The notes below the pieces were generated by a model. That model did not search any database and was not told the DNA's origin. It was given only the letters and a program-made list of their open reading frames with translations. From Paenibacillus rigui (GTDB lineage Bacteria > Bacillota > Bacilli > Paenibacillales > NBRC-103111), in the NCBI RefSeq assembly GCF_002234615.1, contig NZ_NMQW01000036.1, forward strand, positions 1 to 63,795: a DNA stretch of 63,795 bases, in the 5' to 3' direction. A program made the position numbers and the translations under genes. Position 1 is the stretch's first letter; each line of letters opens with the position of its first letter. Positions 25,586-34,850 of this stretch are shown piece after piece.

Positions 25586-26283
25586 GTCATAAATGGATCT
25601 AATTCCAGCAGCACGTTTTTACCCCACTCAATATTACCTGGAGATGCAGCTGTGCCATCTGGATTTTTACCTTGTGCGAGGTTATAGAAAAAAAGTATCT
25701 GATTTGCTATCTTAAACGCACGTTCTTGTGCATATTGCGGTGAATTTGTGTAAGAAATTTTATTCTGTAACGTACGAATATCATTGCGTACCTGAACCAT
25801 GTCGATACACGGGCAAGAAGTGTTATTAGATGGGTATTCGTTGTGCCCTAATACATTCTCTACAGGAATGTTAAACAAGCTCATATACGTCAATATGACC
25901 GCATAGAGGTTATTACGCTCGACCTCAGATAGCGGCCTTTTTGATAGATCCCCACTGATTGAAACGGACACTGTATAAGAGTTATTACTCGATGTGTGAT
26001 AACTGAACGTCGAAAGGTCATTTGTTTGATAAGCCTGGTCGCCTTTGATGACAAAGTGATAGCCGATATGCGCCCATCCAAGTGTATTCACATGGTAGTT
26101 GGCGTAGCTCTCTATTGTAGCGCCTTCTACCGCACTATGATGAATGCTGATGTGCGTGATCTGATCTTTCGTCCGTCGTGGCTCTGGATCAGGTGTTCTG
26201 CTTGGCAATGTATCGGTAATATCGATGAACGGCTTAACACTAAATGGCAGGGCCGTCGCCTGTATATGGCGCAATACTTCCAT
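25567..26283 (-). CDS. Prophage endolysin, N-acetylmuramoyl-L-alanine amidase (Amidase_2)
   Basis: A 238-residue lysin that cuts between muramic acid and the stem peptide. Zinc ligands fit the T7-lysozyme/PGRP fold: His in THISIHHSAVEG (about 43-54), His in VLGHNEYPSNNTSCPC (about 141-156) and the Cys of SCPC. The C-terminal part (about 175-238) is probably a short wall-binding or dimerisation helix region. It is the last gene of the lysis module, overlapping the holin gene by 44 bases, and lies next to the host junction as in many prophages. Confidence 0.88.
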   Translation of the reverse strand: MEVLRHIQATALPFSVKPFIDITDTLPSRTPDPEPRRTKDQITHISIHHSAVEGATIESYANYHVNTLGWAHIGYHFVIKGDQAYQTNDLSTFSYHTSSNNSYTVSVSISGDLSKRPLSEVERNNLYAVILTYMSLFNIPVENVLGHNEYPSNNTSCPCIDMVQVRNDIRTLQNKISYTNSPQYAQERAFKIANQILFFYNLAQGKNPDGTAASPGNIEWGKNVLLELDPFMTEKGLL

Positions 26284-26476
26284 TAGTAGCAGCCCCCTTT
26301 TTCTTATGACTTAACAACACCCCGATGACTGTTGCAAGTGCAGCTGCGCCATTCGCAATCTCGTTTACATTTTGATCTGTAATAGCTGTCAAATCAACCC
26401 CAAAAGGTTGTAGAATAAGCTTCACAGCACCAATTAAGCACGGTATTAATGTGACCCAGTTAATTTGTTGATTCAT
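26240..26476 (-). CDS. Holin
   Basis: A 78-residue protein beginning MNQQINWVTLIPCLIGAVKL, with two hydrophobic segments (about 7-27 and 37-60) and a charged C-terminus, as in small Gram-positive phage holins. The start at 26476 has a perfect AAGGAGG nine bases upstream. It directly precedes and overlaps the endolysin gene. The frame is open further upstream (see the 26773 entry). Confidence 0.75.
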   Translation of the reverse strand: MNQQINWVTLIPCLIGAVKLILQPFGVDLTAITDQNVNEIANGAAALATVIGVLLSHKKKGAATNGSIAPYTGDGPAI

Positions 26477-26773
26477 TTTTCTTTCCCTCCTTAATTGGTA
26501 TCCCCACCGGGAAGCCCCCAGTAAGTAAAAATAATATTTCCCGATGTACTGGATTCGGGCTCGTTTCAAAATAGGCTGTGGTCCATTCCATTTCTGCCCC
26601 GTCAGCTGCTCCACTTGTTCTCGCGTCCATATCAGTTCCTCATCTCTTCCCATTTGAATGACACGTTCGATTTCACTTAAAAATATTTTACGGGCAATCA
26701 GTGCCAGTATGGTCCATATCGTGGCATCACCCGGATTGTCTAAGATCCAATCGATGATTTCTAGGATGAGCAT
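26240..26773 (-). CDS. Upstream lysis-module ORF reading in frame into the holin
   Basis: From the ATG at 26773, 99 codons encode MLILEIIDWILDNPGDATIW followed by a possible membrane helix and a basic tail, and the frame continues with no stop into the holin start at 26476, giving a 177-residue fusion. The strong internal Shine-Dalgarno indicates that the holin is also made separately. Either this is a true dual-start gene or a stop codon was lost, or the upstream gene contains a frameshift. It overlaps the small gene at 26727-26888. Confidence 0.45.
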   Translation of the reverse strand: MLILEIIDWILDNPGDATIWTILALIARKIFLSEIERVIQMGRDEELIWTREQVEQLTGQKWNGPQPILKRARIQYIGKYYFYLLGASRWGYQLRRERKMNQQINWVTLIPCLIGAVKLILQPFGVDLTAITDQNVNEIANGAAALATVIGVLLSHKKKGAATNGSIAPYTGDGPAI

Positions 26774-26888
26774 CGTCTACCACTTCCTCCGGGTAGGTTA
26801 CTTCATAGGTGTCTACAGGAGGATCATTTACGCATTGATCGGCTGGAAGTCTGCAGCAGGTGCAGAAATCAACGATAAGTTGAATCAT
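26727..26888 (-). CDS. Small cysteine-rich phage protein
   Basis: A 53-residue acidic protein with CTCC near residue 9 and a further Cys, possibly a metal knuckle. I choose the ATG at 26888, because GGAGG lies five bases upstream just beyond the terminator hairpin; the frame itself opens at 27002. It overlaps the next gene's start. Function unknown. Confidence 0.5.
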   Translation of the reverse strand: MIQLIVDFCTCCRLPADQCVNDPPVDTYEVTYPEEVVDDAHPRNHRLDLRQSG

Positions 26889-26900
26889 AGTTACCTCCAT

Positions 26901-26922
26901 GAAAAAGAGCCCCGGAGGGCTC
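26901..26922 (-). terminator. Intrinsic terminator after the 1482-residue virion gene
   Basis: Minus strand: GAGCCC, loop TCC, GGGGCTC, then TTTTTC. It begins one base after the stop codon at 26923, and the next start is only 13 bases past the U-tract, leaving no room for a promoter. Confidence 0.85.
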
Positions 26923-29900
26923 CTATTTTTTGATCTTATATCCCATCTGTTTGCGTAAGTCATTTCTTGCATCGTTGCCGACCTTATCCAACAATTCAAC
27001 AACTTTCTTGACCTTGTCGTCGTCCTTTTTGTTCTGGTCAGTTAGATATGGCTGTAACTTTTTCAAACCTTCTGCAGTTTTTTGCCCAACAACCTGTTGC
27101 AATTTTGTGTATTGCTCATTGCTCAATTCAATTGATTTGTTTTTCTTGGTGGCAGGATCATCAACGATCAATGTTTTGCCGACTGTACGCGGCGCAACCT
27201 TCGTTTCGCCCGTCTGATTGATCAGGTCGATCACTAATTTAGCCTCTGGCGTGACTGTGTAAGCTGTAAACTTAGCCGGATTAAGGAAATAATTAGCGAA
27301 TTGTCCAGGTGTAAACGCATCTCCACCTTGGATACGTTCGTTAGGAGTACCAAGAGTGCTATATGTCTGCGGCAATCCCTTGGAAAGTCCAGGGATACGG
27401 TTTACGACCATGTTCAGCATTTCCTTTAGCAGATTTGGATCATATGTGCTTCTGGTTGCATTATCTGTGAAGCCTCTTGCTTGACCTGATAAAGCAGGCA
27501 CAAAAGAAGATGGTATGCCTTTGAAGATCTTGCCCACATCATCCCAAGAACGGATACCAGCTATTTGCTTAATACCAGTAACCAAAGGCTGCTCAAGCAT
27601 CGATTTAAGTCCACCAGAAAGGGCATTTAAGGCCACTTCAAATGACGACTTATCAACCCCTAGCTTCTTGTCATTCATGGCTACATTAGCATCTACGCCC
27701 ATTGCTAAAGACAATGCAGCAGGCTGCAGCCAAGCGTAGTTCATCAACTTGTCACCGTCACGGTATTTGGCGGCGTTTTTATCTAAACCACTCATGATGT
27801 AACGCCCCAATCCAGACCAGTTAACTTTGTATGCTCCCTTGCCGCTCATTCCTTCTAATCCTCTAATGTCTGAATCGCTGCTAGATCCACCTGTGAGGAT
27901 TCCGGCATTAGCAAGGATATAACCCATTCCTGTCAGTCCCAACGTGCCTGTAATGGCGCGTGATAATGCCAGCGTTGCTTCTCGTTGGTTAAACTCTTTC
28001 TTTGTAACAAGTGGAATGAGTTCCCCTAGCGCTCTCATGAAACCCAATGGACTGTAATCAATACCGCGCATTACGATATTCGCTGGCGTCTTAGCATATT
28101 TGATAACAACATCACCCAATCCAAAACCTTCTGTACTTAATGATTTTGGTAACGCTCCTTTATCGACCAAATATCTACTTAATTTCCCTGTCGAATAGTT
28201 GTTAAGAAAACTCTTCATTCCTTGTGCGCCTTTTGCCAGTAAGGTTTCATCTTGGAATGTTGCATATAGACCGGCTTGGTCAGCCAAATCTAAAATATTA
28301 TCATCTAATTGTTTGATGAGTTGTGGCATTTGTTGCTTGATTTGTGCGGCGGATAATCCTTTTTCACGACCTAACAACGTAGCATAGGTTCCCACCGTTT
28401 CACCGTATGCCCTCATGTAACTTGCATGGTCGAATGATTGAAGCTCTGCACCGGTCAGCTTTACAAGATATTTCAAAGGATTTCGTTCACCAAACACCTC
28501 TGGATAAATATCTGACGACGATAATTGACCGTTAGGACTTACCCCTTTCCAACCGCCTTTAGCTCCATTAACAAAGTTTGACCAGTATTTTTCCTGGTTA
28601 TTTGTTTTGAACACGATCGTCCTTTGACCTGTGAGTTTCGATAGTGCCATGTCAATAGGAACAGCTGCAATTTTATTGATTTTTTCGGTGATATTCATAG
28701 CTTCATTGCCGATGACGTTTCTTAACACAGTTGGAATACTCAACAACTGGTTAGCAGCTTGAATGGACGATATTTTCTGCCCTAATGTAGAAGTATCAAG
28801 CCGTTTCAGCGCAAGTTGCAAGTCCTGTGTAGCTTCCACCTTAAAGTTGTCACTCATAAACCCGATTTCATTAGCCCATGCTTTAAACATATAAGCTTCA
28901 TCTGGAGTTAGACTGTTACGTTTAATAGCAGTTTGAACAACACGGTCCAACTCTTGAATCGTCGGAAGTCCATTTTCTTTGCGAAAGATGTTCACCGATC
29001 GGTTGTAAATTTCATTAATCATAGGTTTAACGCCTTGACCATACTCTTTCACCATTTGTTCAGTAAAGTCAGCTAGTTTGACCACGCCTTTCGCCACTTT
29101 AGACGCTCCGATGATCGCGTAATCAATAGCCGGGTTACCCTTGGATTGTGCTGCAAATCCAATATTACGTTGGGAAGCTAGACGTTTACGTGCTTTTTCT
29201 GCCTTTGCATCCAAGTAATTTACAACTTGATCCCGTGTGCGTTCCTTTGGCTTGATTTCGCCAACTTCTTTTATCGTTACATCTGCCGTTTTATTTTCTT
29301 TAGGTAAAAAACTCTTAGCCGCAGCGTTAACCTCTTTCACTTGATTTTGAAACTCTTGGATAACCGTTTGTTCCTCTTTAGTCAACGCTTCCCCATTGGC
29401 CTTATTTGTGACGATTTTCATGACTTCATCCGCAAGATTTCGCGTTTTATCGGCAGCTCCAATCTTTTCAGTAGCTGCCGTAATCGGCTTAAGCTGTTCA
29501 ACTGTTAAATCAACCGAATCGGCAGCGGACCTCCCGCGGTTAACAACCTTATTCGCAAGTAGCGCTGCACCTTCGGCATCTAGCTTGTTCCAACGTGTCA
29601 ATGCTTGGAGTGCTTGCCCCATAAACCGGTTCTCACGCGCAGTTTTGTTAAGTACAGAAAGGAAAGAATCCATGTCACCTGTTTTTTGATAGTGCTGTAA
29701 TAACTCTTGGGCAACGAAATTATCGACAGAGCTTATTTTTTTCTTCGCCAGCAGTTCGTTTGTCGCTCCAATGATTCCTTGTTTCTCGATGTGTTTTTGA
29801 GCTTTCGCCAAATCTGCAGCATTCGTTGTTCTATTGCCCATCAATGGAGCTTCTGTAAGTAGCTGCACAGCTTGTTGCGTAGTGTTTGGTGATTCCCTGA

Positions 29901-31371
29901 CCGTTTGGGCAAATCCAAGTTCATTCTGGTTTCTTGTCCCGGGCGCCATTGCAGGTTCAGATGCTGAAAATCGACCGGACCCAAGTGGTTCGTTCCGTGA
30001 TTTCGCGGATATCCTTGGTGACTGTGTAGCTCCACGTCTATATCCTAGTCTAGTTTCTAGTGGTGCAGTTTGACCGGGCTTGGAAACATTGAACCCTTCT
30101 GGCTGACGAACGTTTGGCAACTGATCTGGATAAATTCCGTATGTTCGTTTGCTTGCGTCCTGTGAGACTCTTTCAGTAATGTTAGGAGCTTTACCTTCGA
30201 GCAATGAAGGAAGATCGTAACCATACTTTTTGGCAGTATCAAAGGCTATCTGTGGAACATCGATAGGTTGATTCGACTGACGAAGTGCGTTAATTGTTTC
30301 TTCTACCTCAGGTTTGATCCTCTGCATTACACTGTTTAACACAGTAGTCGGATCTTCAACCTTTAAACGCTGAGGTTCAATATAGTTACCCATCGGCAGA
30401 GCGTTTGCTGGAATATCAGCAGCTGGAACAACTGGACTTTCGCCGCGAGGCAAGTTACCGCGTTCCATGGAGTTTGTTACGCGCGTCTCAACGCGAGGGG
30501 ATGGTAGCGCAAGCATTTCCTCTACCTGTGGTGAAATGTTATCAGGAACAACGGTTCCTCTATTTCTGAACCGCTCTAAGCCGGTATCCAATCCTTTGAA
30601 TGCAGCACCGCCTGCCGCTCCTAATCCAGCTCCATATAATGCATTCAATCCCGCATTACCAAGATCATTCTGACCCTGTGCGTACTCCGATGCTGCGCCG
30701 ATTACTGCGCCTGCTAATCCTTCTCTAGCTGCTGCTTGACCAATGCCATTAAGCTTAGGAGCAAAGCGTGTAAGCAGACCTTCTGCAGCGTTTGATGCCT
30801 GTGTTCCGGAACCAAGTTGAGCGCCCGGAACGAAGAAAGGTGCTGCGGCCTGACCGATGAACTTGGATACGCCTGTAGATCTTTCTTGACCAGAACGCTG
30901 CAAGAAAGCTTCCCTAGCTGTGGGACCAAATGGATCTCCAATGTAAGGAGCGTCCGGTTGAGAGTATTCGGCTGTCGCTTGAGATAATGGATTGTTTTGA
31001 AATTTACCTGGCAGTCCAAGTAACATAGGGGAGTTTTCTACTCCTTGCTTGATCGGTTCTAGAACATAATCCCTTAAACCACGTGTAAAACTGTTAGATT
31101 CAAGGAAATCATTCTTAGGTGCTTGACCTTCTCCCTCTGCAATCCTCTGTTTTCCTAAATCGTCCCTGTTCATTCTGTTCGCCGTGTCTACTGACTGAAT
31201 CAGGTTTTGGTAATCCATTGTATTTTGATATCTAACATCCTCTTGATTCATGCGGTTAGCCGAGTCAATGGACTGCGCTGTATTACGCAATTGGTCTAAT
31301 TTGGTCATAGGTCTAGATGTTGTATCAGGAGTGTCACTATTCATTTTTCTTAGATTGTCTAACCGGCTCAT
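26923..31371 (-). CDS. Very large internal virion / DNA-ejection protein (polyvalent-type)
   Basis: A 1482-residue protein, the largest in the window. The N-terminus has repeated SxDxANRMNxxD units (about 33-75), then a disordered Pro/Arg-rich region (about 270-480), a long helical middle, and a hydrophobic glycine-rich segment near residue 1140 (GTLGLTGMGYILANAGILTGG). This mix resembles the large polyvalent and ejection proteins carried inside podovirus heads. No protease, polymerase or lysozyme motif could be placed. It lies between the other ejection-type gene and the lysis module, where P22 has its ejection proteins 7, 20 and 16. Role inferred from size and position. Confidence 0.6.
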   Translation of the reverse strand: MSRLDNLRKMNSDTPDTTSRPMTKLDQLRNTAQSIDSANRMNQEDVRYQNTMDYQNLIQSVDTANRMNRDDLGKQRIAEGEGQAPKNDFLESNSFTRGLRDYVLEPIKQGVENSPMLLGLPGKFQNNPLSQATAEYSQPDAPYIGDPFGPTAREAFLQRSGQERSTGVSKFIGQAAAPFFVPGAQLGSGTQASNAAEGLLTRFAPKLNGIGQAAAREGLAGAVIGAASEYAQGQNDLGNAGLNALYGAGLGAAGGAAFKGLDTGLERFRNRGTVVPDNISPQVEEMLALPSPRVETRVTNSMERGNLPRGESPVVPAADIPANALPMGNYIEPQRLKVEDPTTVLNSVMQRIKPEVEETINALRQSNQPIDVPQIAFDTAKKYGYDLPSLLEGKAPNITERVSQDASKRTYGIYPDQLPNVRQPEGFNVSKPGQTAPLETRLGYRRGATQSPRISAKSRNEPLGSGRFSASEPAMAPGTRNQNELGFAQTVRESPNTTQQAVQLLTEAPLMGNRTTNAADLAKAQKHIEKQGIIGATNELLAKKKISSVDNFVAQELLQHYQKTGDMDSFLSVLNKTARENRFMGQALQALTRWNKLDAEGAALLANKVVNRGRSAADSVDLTVEQLKPITAATEKIGAADKTRNLADEVMKIVTNKANGEALTKEEQTVIQEFQNQVKEVNAAAKSFLPKENKTADVTIKEVGEIKPKERTRDQVVNYLDAKAEKARKRLASQRNIGFAAQSKGNPAIDYAIIGASKVAKGVVKLADFTEQMVKEYGQGVKPMINEIYNRSVNIFRKENGLPTIQELDRVVQTAIKRNSLTPDEAYMFKAWANEIGFMSDNFKVEATQDLQLALKRLDTSTLGQKISSIQAANQLLSIPTVLRNVIGNEAMNITEKINKIAAVPIDMALSKLTGQRTIVFKTNNQEKYWSNFVNGAKGGWKGVSPNGQLSSSDIYPEVFGERNPLKYLVKLTGAELQSFDHASYMRAYGETVGTYATLLGREKGLSAAQIKQQMPQLIKQLDDNILDLADQAGLYATFQDETLLAKGAQGMKSFLNNYSTGKLSRYLVDKGALPKSLSTEGFGLGDVVIKYAKTPANIVMRGIDYSPLGFMRALGELIPLVTKKEFNQREATLALSRAITGTLGLTGMGYILANAGILTGGSSSDSDIRGLEGMSGKGAYKVNWSGLGRYIMSGLDKNAAKYRDGDKLMNYAWLQPAALSLAMGVDANVAMNDKKLGVDKSSFEVALNALSGGLKSMLEQPLVTGIKQIAGIRSWDDVGKIFKGIPSSFVPALSGQARGFTDNATRSTYDPNLLKEMLNMVVNRIPGLSKGLPQTYSTLGTPNERIQGGDAFTPGQFANYFLNPAKFTAYTVTPEAKLVIDLINQTGETKVAPRTVGKTLIVDDPATKKNKSIELSNEQYTKLQQVVGQKTAEGLKKLQPYLTDQNKKDDDKVKKVVELLDKVGNDARNDLRKQMGYKIKK

Positions 31372-31375
31372 ACGA

Positions 31376-32944
31376 TCACTCCTTGAATTTGCTATTTATC
31401 GCCTTAAGCATGTTTGATAGTGTCGTCTCGTCAACTCCATCTTGGCGGTACGACTGAATAAGTGAATACCCTTCGTCAGCACTAGAGATTCGAGGCAAAT
31501 CCTGCAAGAACTCACTGTATGACGACTGACTCAATTGTTTTGAACCGGATTTTCCTAGAGCCTGTTGCTTCTCAAATTCAAACTTATCTCTGTTCAATCC
31601 AAGATTAGCAGCTGCATTGGAAGCTGACTGCGCTTGCCCTGCGGCAGATAATCCAATGCGTTGTTGTTCAAACCTATTCTGAATCGCTTGCTGTCTAGCT
31701 ACTTGTGTTTGTGTACCTCTCGGAAGTCCGTATAAGTCTGCCAATGTATCAGGAATTTTTCCGGTTTGTTCAGCTACAGTCCAAAGGTTTTGAAGCTGTT
31801 GCTGCTGGGCAGCGTTCGTCGGTGTACCATCAGGCATTTTCCCGGTTAGTTGACCCATTACTTGGGCGCTACTTAAATCTTGTGCTTGACCCTGTAAGGT
31901 TCTTGTCGCAGGACTAAACGCATAATCCCCCGTCTGATCGTTGTAAATCGCGCCGATCGATTGGCCTAGGCGCAAATTTTCATCATGAAGTCGCTGTTGT
32001 TCTTCCGGAGATGCGTTATACCAGGCAGCGCTATTCTCTGCCATCTTCCGTCGTACGTCCCCGCTATTGTCGTAATATCCTGTGTAGTTAGCATCCTGCG
32101 CTTGTTGTGCTCTCGATTCTTGTTTCGTTGCAAGACCTTGATTAAATTCTTGACCTTGTTTTTGCAAACCATATGTTTTATCCCACTGCTGATTCTGCGT
32201 TTCAAACTGCTGCTGGTTGCCAAGCAACCCTATTAACCTGCCTTGGTTTGCAAGATTATCCTGGTATCGCTGGTACGCTTGGTTACCGAGGTCAGCCACT
32301 TTCATGCCATACTGTAGATTTGCATTCTGTTGAGCTGCTGCAACTTCTCCGGCGGTCATGGAGCTATTTAACAGGCCGCTACTGTTCATATCCTCCATAG
32401 CATTACGTGATGCCTCTTTACCAAGGTTATCGTAATATGCCTTGTATGCTTGTGCTGTTTGATCTTTGGCAGGATCGTAAGCGTAAGGAGTTGCAATCTG
32501 CTGCTTATACGAATCTAGTGCGTCAGTATACGCTTGACTAGCCTTAGATGCAGCTGTTGGAATCTGTACGCCTGACATGACCGTATTCACCTTGCCTAAC
32601 CAACTCTGAGCATCATTGTATTTAGCCATGTCTCCAGCAGCTTTATATATGTTCGCTTGATTAGTAGCTCGAGCAATTTCCTGTTGGCCAACTGTCGGAT
32701 TAGCTTGGAAGTATTTAAACTGATCTGTTGCGCCCCAGTCTTGGTAGTTAGATGATGGCATTGTAGCCGCCGTACTTGATGCTGTAGGTATGCTCGCACC
32801 AGAAGTCGATCCGTTAGCTTTAGGAGCCAACATTCCTGGATATGGAGCCGGTGTTGTTGAACTCTTTGCTGGAGTTTGATCGGTATATCCTGCGATCATA
32901 TATGGTCGCGCAGGTTGACCAAGAGACTTAGGAATAGTTGCCAT
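31376..32944 (-). CDS. Gln/Ala-rich internal virion (ejection) protein
   Basis: A 522-residue protein rich in Gln, Ala, Asn and Tyr. Residues 1-65 are a flexible Pro/Ser/Thr leader; the rest is mostly helical with many QAQ and NLGLNRDKF-like heptads, typical of ejection proteins. I choose the ATG at 32944, because AAGGAGG lies eight bases upstream; an upstream TTG at 32962 would overlap the Shine-Dalgarno itself. It is five bases before the 1482-residue gene and probably acts with it in genome delivery. Confidence 0.6.
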   Translation of the reverse strand: MATIPKSLGQPARPYMIAGYTDQTPAKSSTTPAPYPGMLAPKANGSTSGASIPTASSTAATMPSSNYQDWGATDQFKYFQANPTVGQQEIARATNQANIYKAAGDMAKYNDAQSWLGKVNTVMSGVQIPTAASKASQAYTDALDSYKQQIATPYAYDPAKDQTAQAYKAYYDNLGKEASRNAMEDMNSSGLLNSSMTAGEVAAAQQNANLQYGMKVADLGNQAYQRYQDNLANQGRLIGLLGNQQQFETQNQQWDKTYGLQKQGQEFNQGLATKQESRAQQAQDANYTGYYDNSGDVRRKMAENSAAWYNASPEEQQRLHDENLRLGQSIGAIYNDQTGDYAFSPATRTLQGQAQDLSSAQVMGQLTGKMPDGTPTNAAQQQQLQNLWTVAEQTGKIPDTLADLYGLPRGTQTQVARQQAIQNRFEQQRIGLSAAGQAQSASNAAANLGLNRDKFEFEKQQALGKSGSKQLSQSSYSEFLQDLPRISSADEGYSLIQSYRQDGVDETTLSNMLKAINSKFKE

Positions 32945-32960
32945 GGTATGCCTCCTTTTC

Positions 32961-32988
32961 AAAATAAAAAGAGCCGCCGCAGCGACTC
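32961..32988 (-). terminator. Intrinsic terminator after the moron gene
   Basis: Minus strand: GAGTCGC, loop TGCG, GCGGCTC (one G-U pair), then TTTTTATTTT. It overlaps the stop codon of the 32987-33460 gene and lies 17 bases before the next start. Confidence 0.85.
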
Positions 32989-33460
32989 ATTTCTGTTTTG
33001 ATATTTCCTGTAATTTATTATAGATATCATTTAATTCTGTGGTCATTTCATCAATTTTTTTCTTAGCTCCATAATAATCGTCATCTTTTGGCTTACCGTT
33101 ATCAATTTCATAAGGCAAGATGATCGTATCATTTATTTTTTTTCTTTCTTCGAAAATTTCTCTTGATTTTTCGCCTAGTTCCTTAATTTTATCTTGTTTA
33201 TCTGTTGATGGAGTATTAACAATAACTCCGGTTGCAGTGTCATAATCAACTTTTAAACCAAGCACATTACCGATGTCACGCACCGGAAGGTAAGAAGTAC
33301 CATCTATGGTGATCGCTTGAGAATTTAGTTTATTCCCATTTACAGTAACATCTACCACGCCATCTACGACTTTTCCAATCATATTGATTACCTCCGCATG
33401 TGCGCCTACCGAAAACGATAAGGCAAATCCAAATAATGCACCAATAATATATTTTCTCAT
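32987..33460 (-). CDS. Secreted stalk-domain (copper amine oxidase N-like) protein, moron
   Basis: A 157-residue exported protein: signal peptide 1-22 (ending AHA), then a domain with VDVTVNGNKLNSQAITIDGT and SYLPVRDIGNVLGLKVDYD (about 36-75), the copper-amine-oxidase-N/stalk domain common on Paenibacillus surfaces, and a helical C-terminus. It has its own promoter (33488-33516) and terminator inside the phage late operon. This marks it as a moron, a gene probably expressed from the lysogen and not part of the virion. Confidence 0.7.
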   Translation of the reverse strand: MRKYIIGALFGFALSFSVGAHAEVINMIGKVVDGVVDVTVNGNKLNSQAITIDGTSYLPVRDIGNVLGLKVDYDTATGVIVNTPSTDKQDKIKELGEKSREIFEERKKINDTIILPYEIDNGKPKDDDYYGAKKKIDEMTTELNDIYNKLQEISKQK

Positions 33461-33487
33461 AATACCATTCCTTTTCCATTTTAACCC

Positions 33488-33516
33488 ATTATATCACATC
33501 ATAGCTCTGCTCTAAA
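33488..33516 (-). promoter_or_regulatory. Promoter of the moron gene
   Basis: Minus strand: -10 TATAAT (33488-33493) with extended TGa before it, -35 TTTAGA (33511-33516), spacer 17. The -35 lies inside the 3' end of the fibre gene. Confidence 0.65.
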
Positions 33517-34842
33517 GCTTATTCCATCCAAACTTACGGCAGAATTTGCGCCATTGTCGATAAAGCAGTTTCCGTTTGACATTATCAGGAGCCTTCCAAG
33601 AACAGGAGTTCCTCCACTGAAAGTTAGTAGTCCTCGCATTTGTGTTTCCGATGGTCGATAACCTGCTGGAAGGGTGAATGCTGCAACTGACCCACTAATC
33701 GTTCCATTGGCGACATCTCCCTTTAGGTGAACTATGCTTAAGTCATCTTTGTAATATGCTGTCGTTGCATATCCTCCGCCTAAATTCGACCATCCGCTAG
33801 CAAGTGTTATAGACGTCCATGCAGGAATTGTCTTGCTTGCAAATCCTTGTGCAACAAAAGCTGTCGTTGCGATCTGAGTTGAGTTCGTCCCCGTTGGTGC
33901 TGTTGGTGCTGTTGGTGTTCCGATAAATGCCGGGGAATCGACGGGGGCCCTTGATGTATCTGTAGGGTGTCTGTGATCAGAATAAGCATACTTTCCGGAT
34001 GAACCGATTGCGCCTGTTCCGTCCATCAACGGAGTTGTTGTTGGATTCGGGTGGTTAGTTACATTACTCCAATCAACTGAATCAGCAGAACTTGAAGAAT
34101 CAGACGAGTCGGCGTGACCGGCATATTGCACTTTACCTGTAGCTGTACTAGTACCAAGGTCAATGGACCCTTGAAGATATAAAGTTTTCCCAATCGTACC
34201 GATTCTCATGCTTGAAGATCCTGTACCAGGACGAATAGTGTAACTATCAATATTATCGTAAAAAACGAGTAGCTCCGAATCATTGTGATACAACTTTAAA
34301 TCAGCTATACCAGTTCCTGCGACTGTACCGATGTCAAAATATAATCCAGTCTTCGCACCACTTGATGTATAACCAGCAAATTTACCACCAGTAAATTCAA
34401 GTCTATCTGTATTATCTGGTCCACTCCTTAATGTACCACCTTGAATAATCCCAGCCCCCGAATCCGAGTAAAGCTTATCCGTGGTGATCGTGAATCCTCC
34501 TATATGCCCTGCCAATGCCTCTATTATACCTTTGATATTGGCATTCTGAGCTACCATCAGCCCACTTTTAGTGACGTAAAATGTCGGTGTTCCTGTGATT
34601 AAATCACCAGCCCAAAAGCGAATGTCATCTGCTGCACTATCGACCGTAGACATTCCCACTTTTCCGTCCTCTGAAGCAAGCTGCCCGGGTGTGACGATCC
34701 ACCCACCGGCCTCTAACATGTTTGCAGTATCAATCCCGTTATCAGTCATATATAAAAGCTGCTTTTGAAACCTTGCTAGAGCATCGATTACATCTTTTAA
34801 CGTTGCATCATTACTAATGATACCAATTTGCGGTACCGGCAT
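33499..34842 (-). CDS. Tail fibre / receptor-binding protein
   Basis: A 447-residue protein. The N-terminal helix is followed by a structural-protein region with GGFTITTDKLYSDSGAGIIQ, and near residue 300-340 the typical fibre element DHRHPTDTSRAPVDSPAFIG plus TPTAPTAPTGTNSTQIATTA. The C-terminal 100 residues are beta-rich with FTLPAGYRPSE, as in collar or fibre tips. GTAGGTGAG precedes the ATG. Its position next to the gp10-like gene suits an attachment protein. Confidence 0.75.
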   Translation of the reverse strand: MPVPQIGIISNDATLKDVIDALARFQKQLLYMTDNGIDTANMLEAGGWIVTPGQLASEDGKVGMSTVDSAADDIRFWAGDLITGTPTFYVTKSGLMVAQNANIKGIIEALAGHIGGFTITTDKLYSDSGAGIIQGGTLRSGPDNTDRLEFTGGKFAGYTSSGAKTGLYFDIGTVAGTGIADLKLYHNDSELLVFYDNIDSYTIRPGTGSSSMRIGTIGKTLYLQGSIDLGTSTATGKVQYAGHADSSDSSSSADSVDWSNVTNHPNPTTTPLMDGTGAIGSSGKYAYSDHRHPTDTSRAPVDSPAFIGTPTAPTAPTGTNSTQIATTAFVAQGFASKTIPAWTSITLASGWSNLGGGYATTAYYKDDLSIVHLKGDVANGTISGSVAAFTLPAGYRPSETQMRGLLTFSGGTPVLGRLLIMSNGNCFIDNGANSAVSLDGISFRAEL

Positions 34843-34850
34843 TTGCTCAC

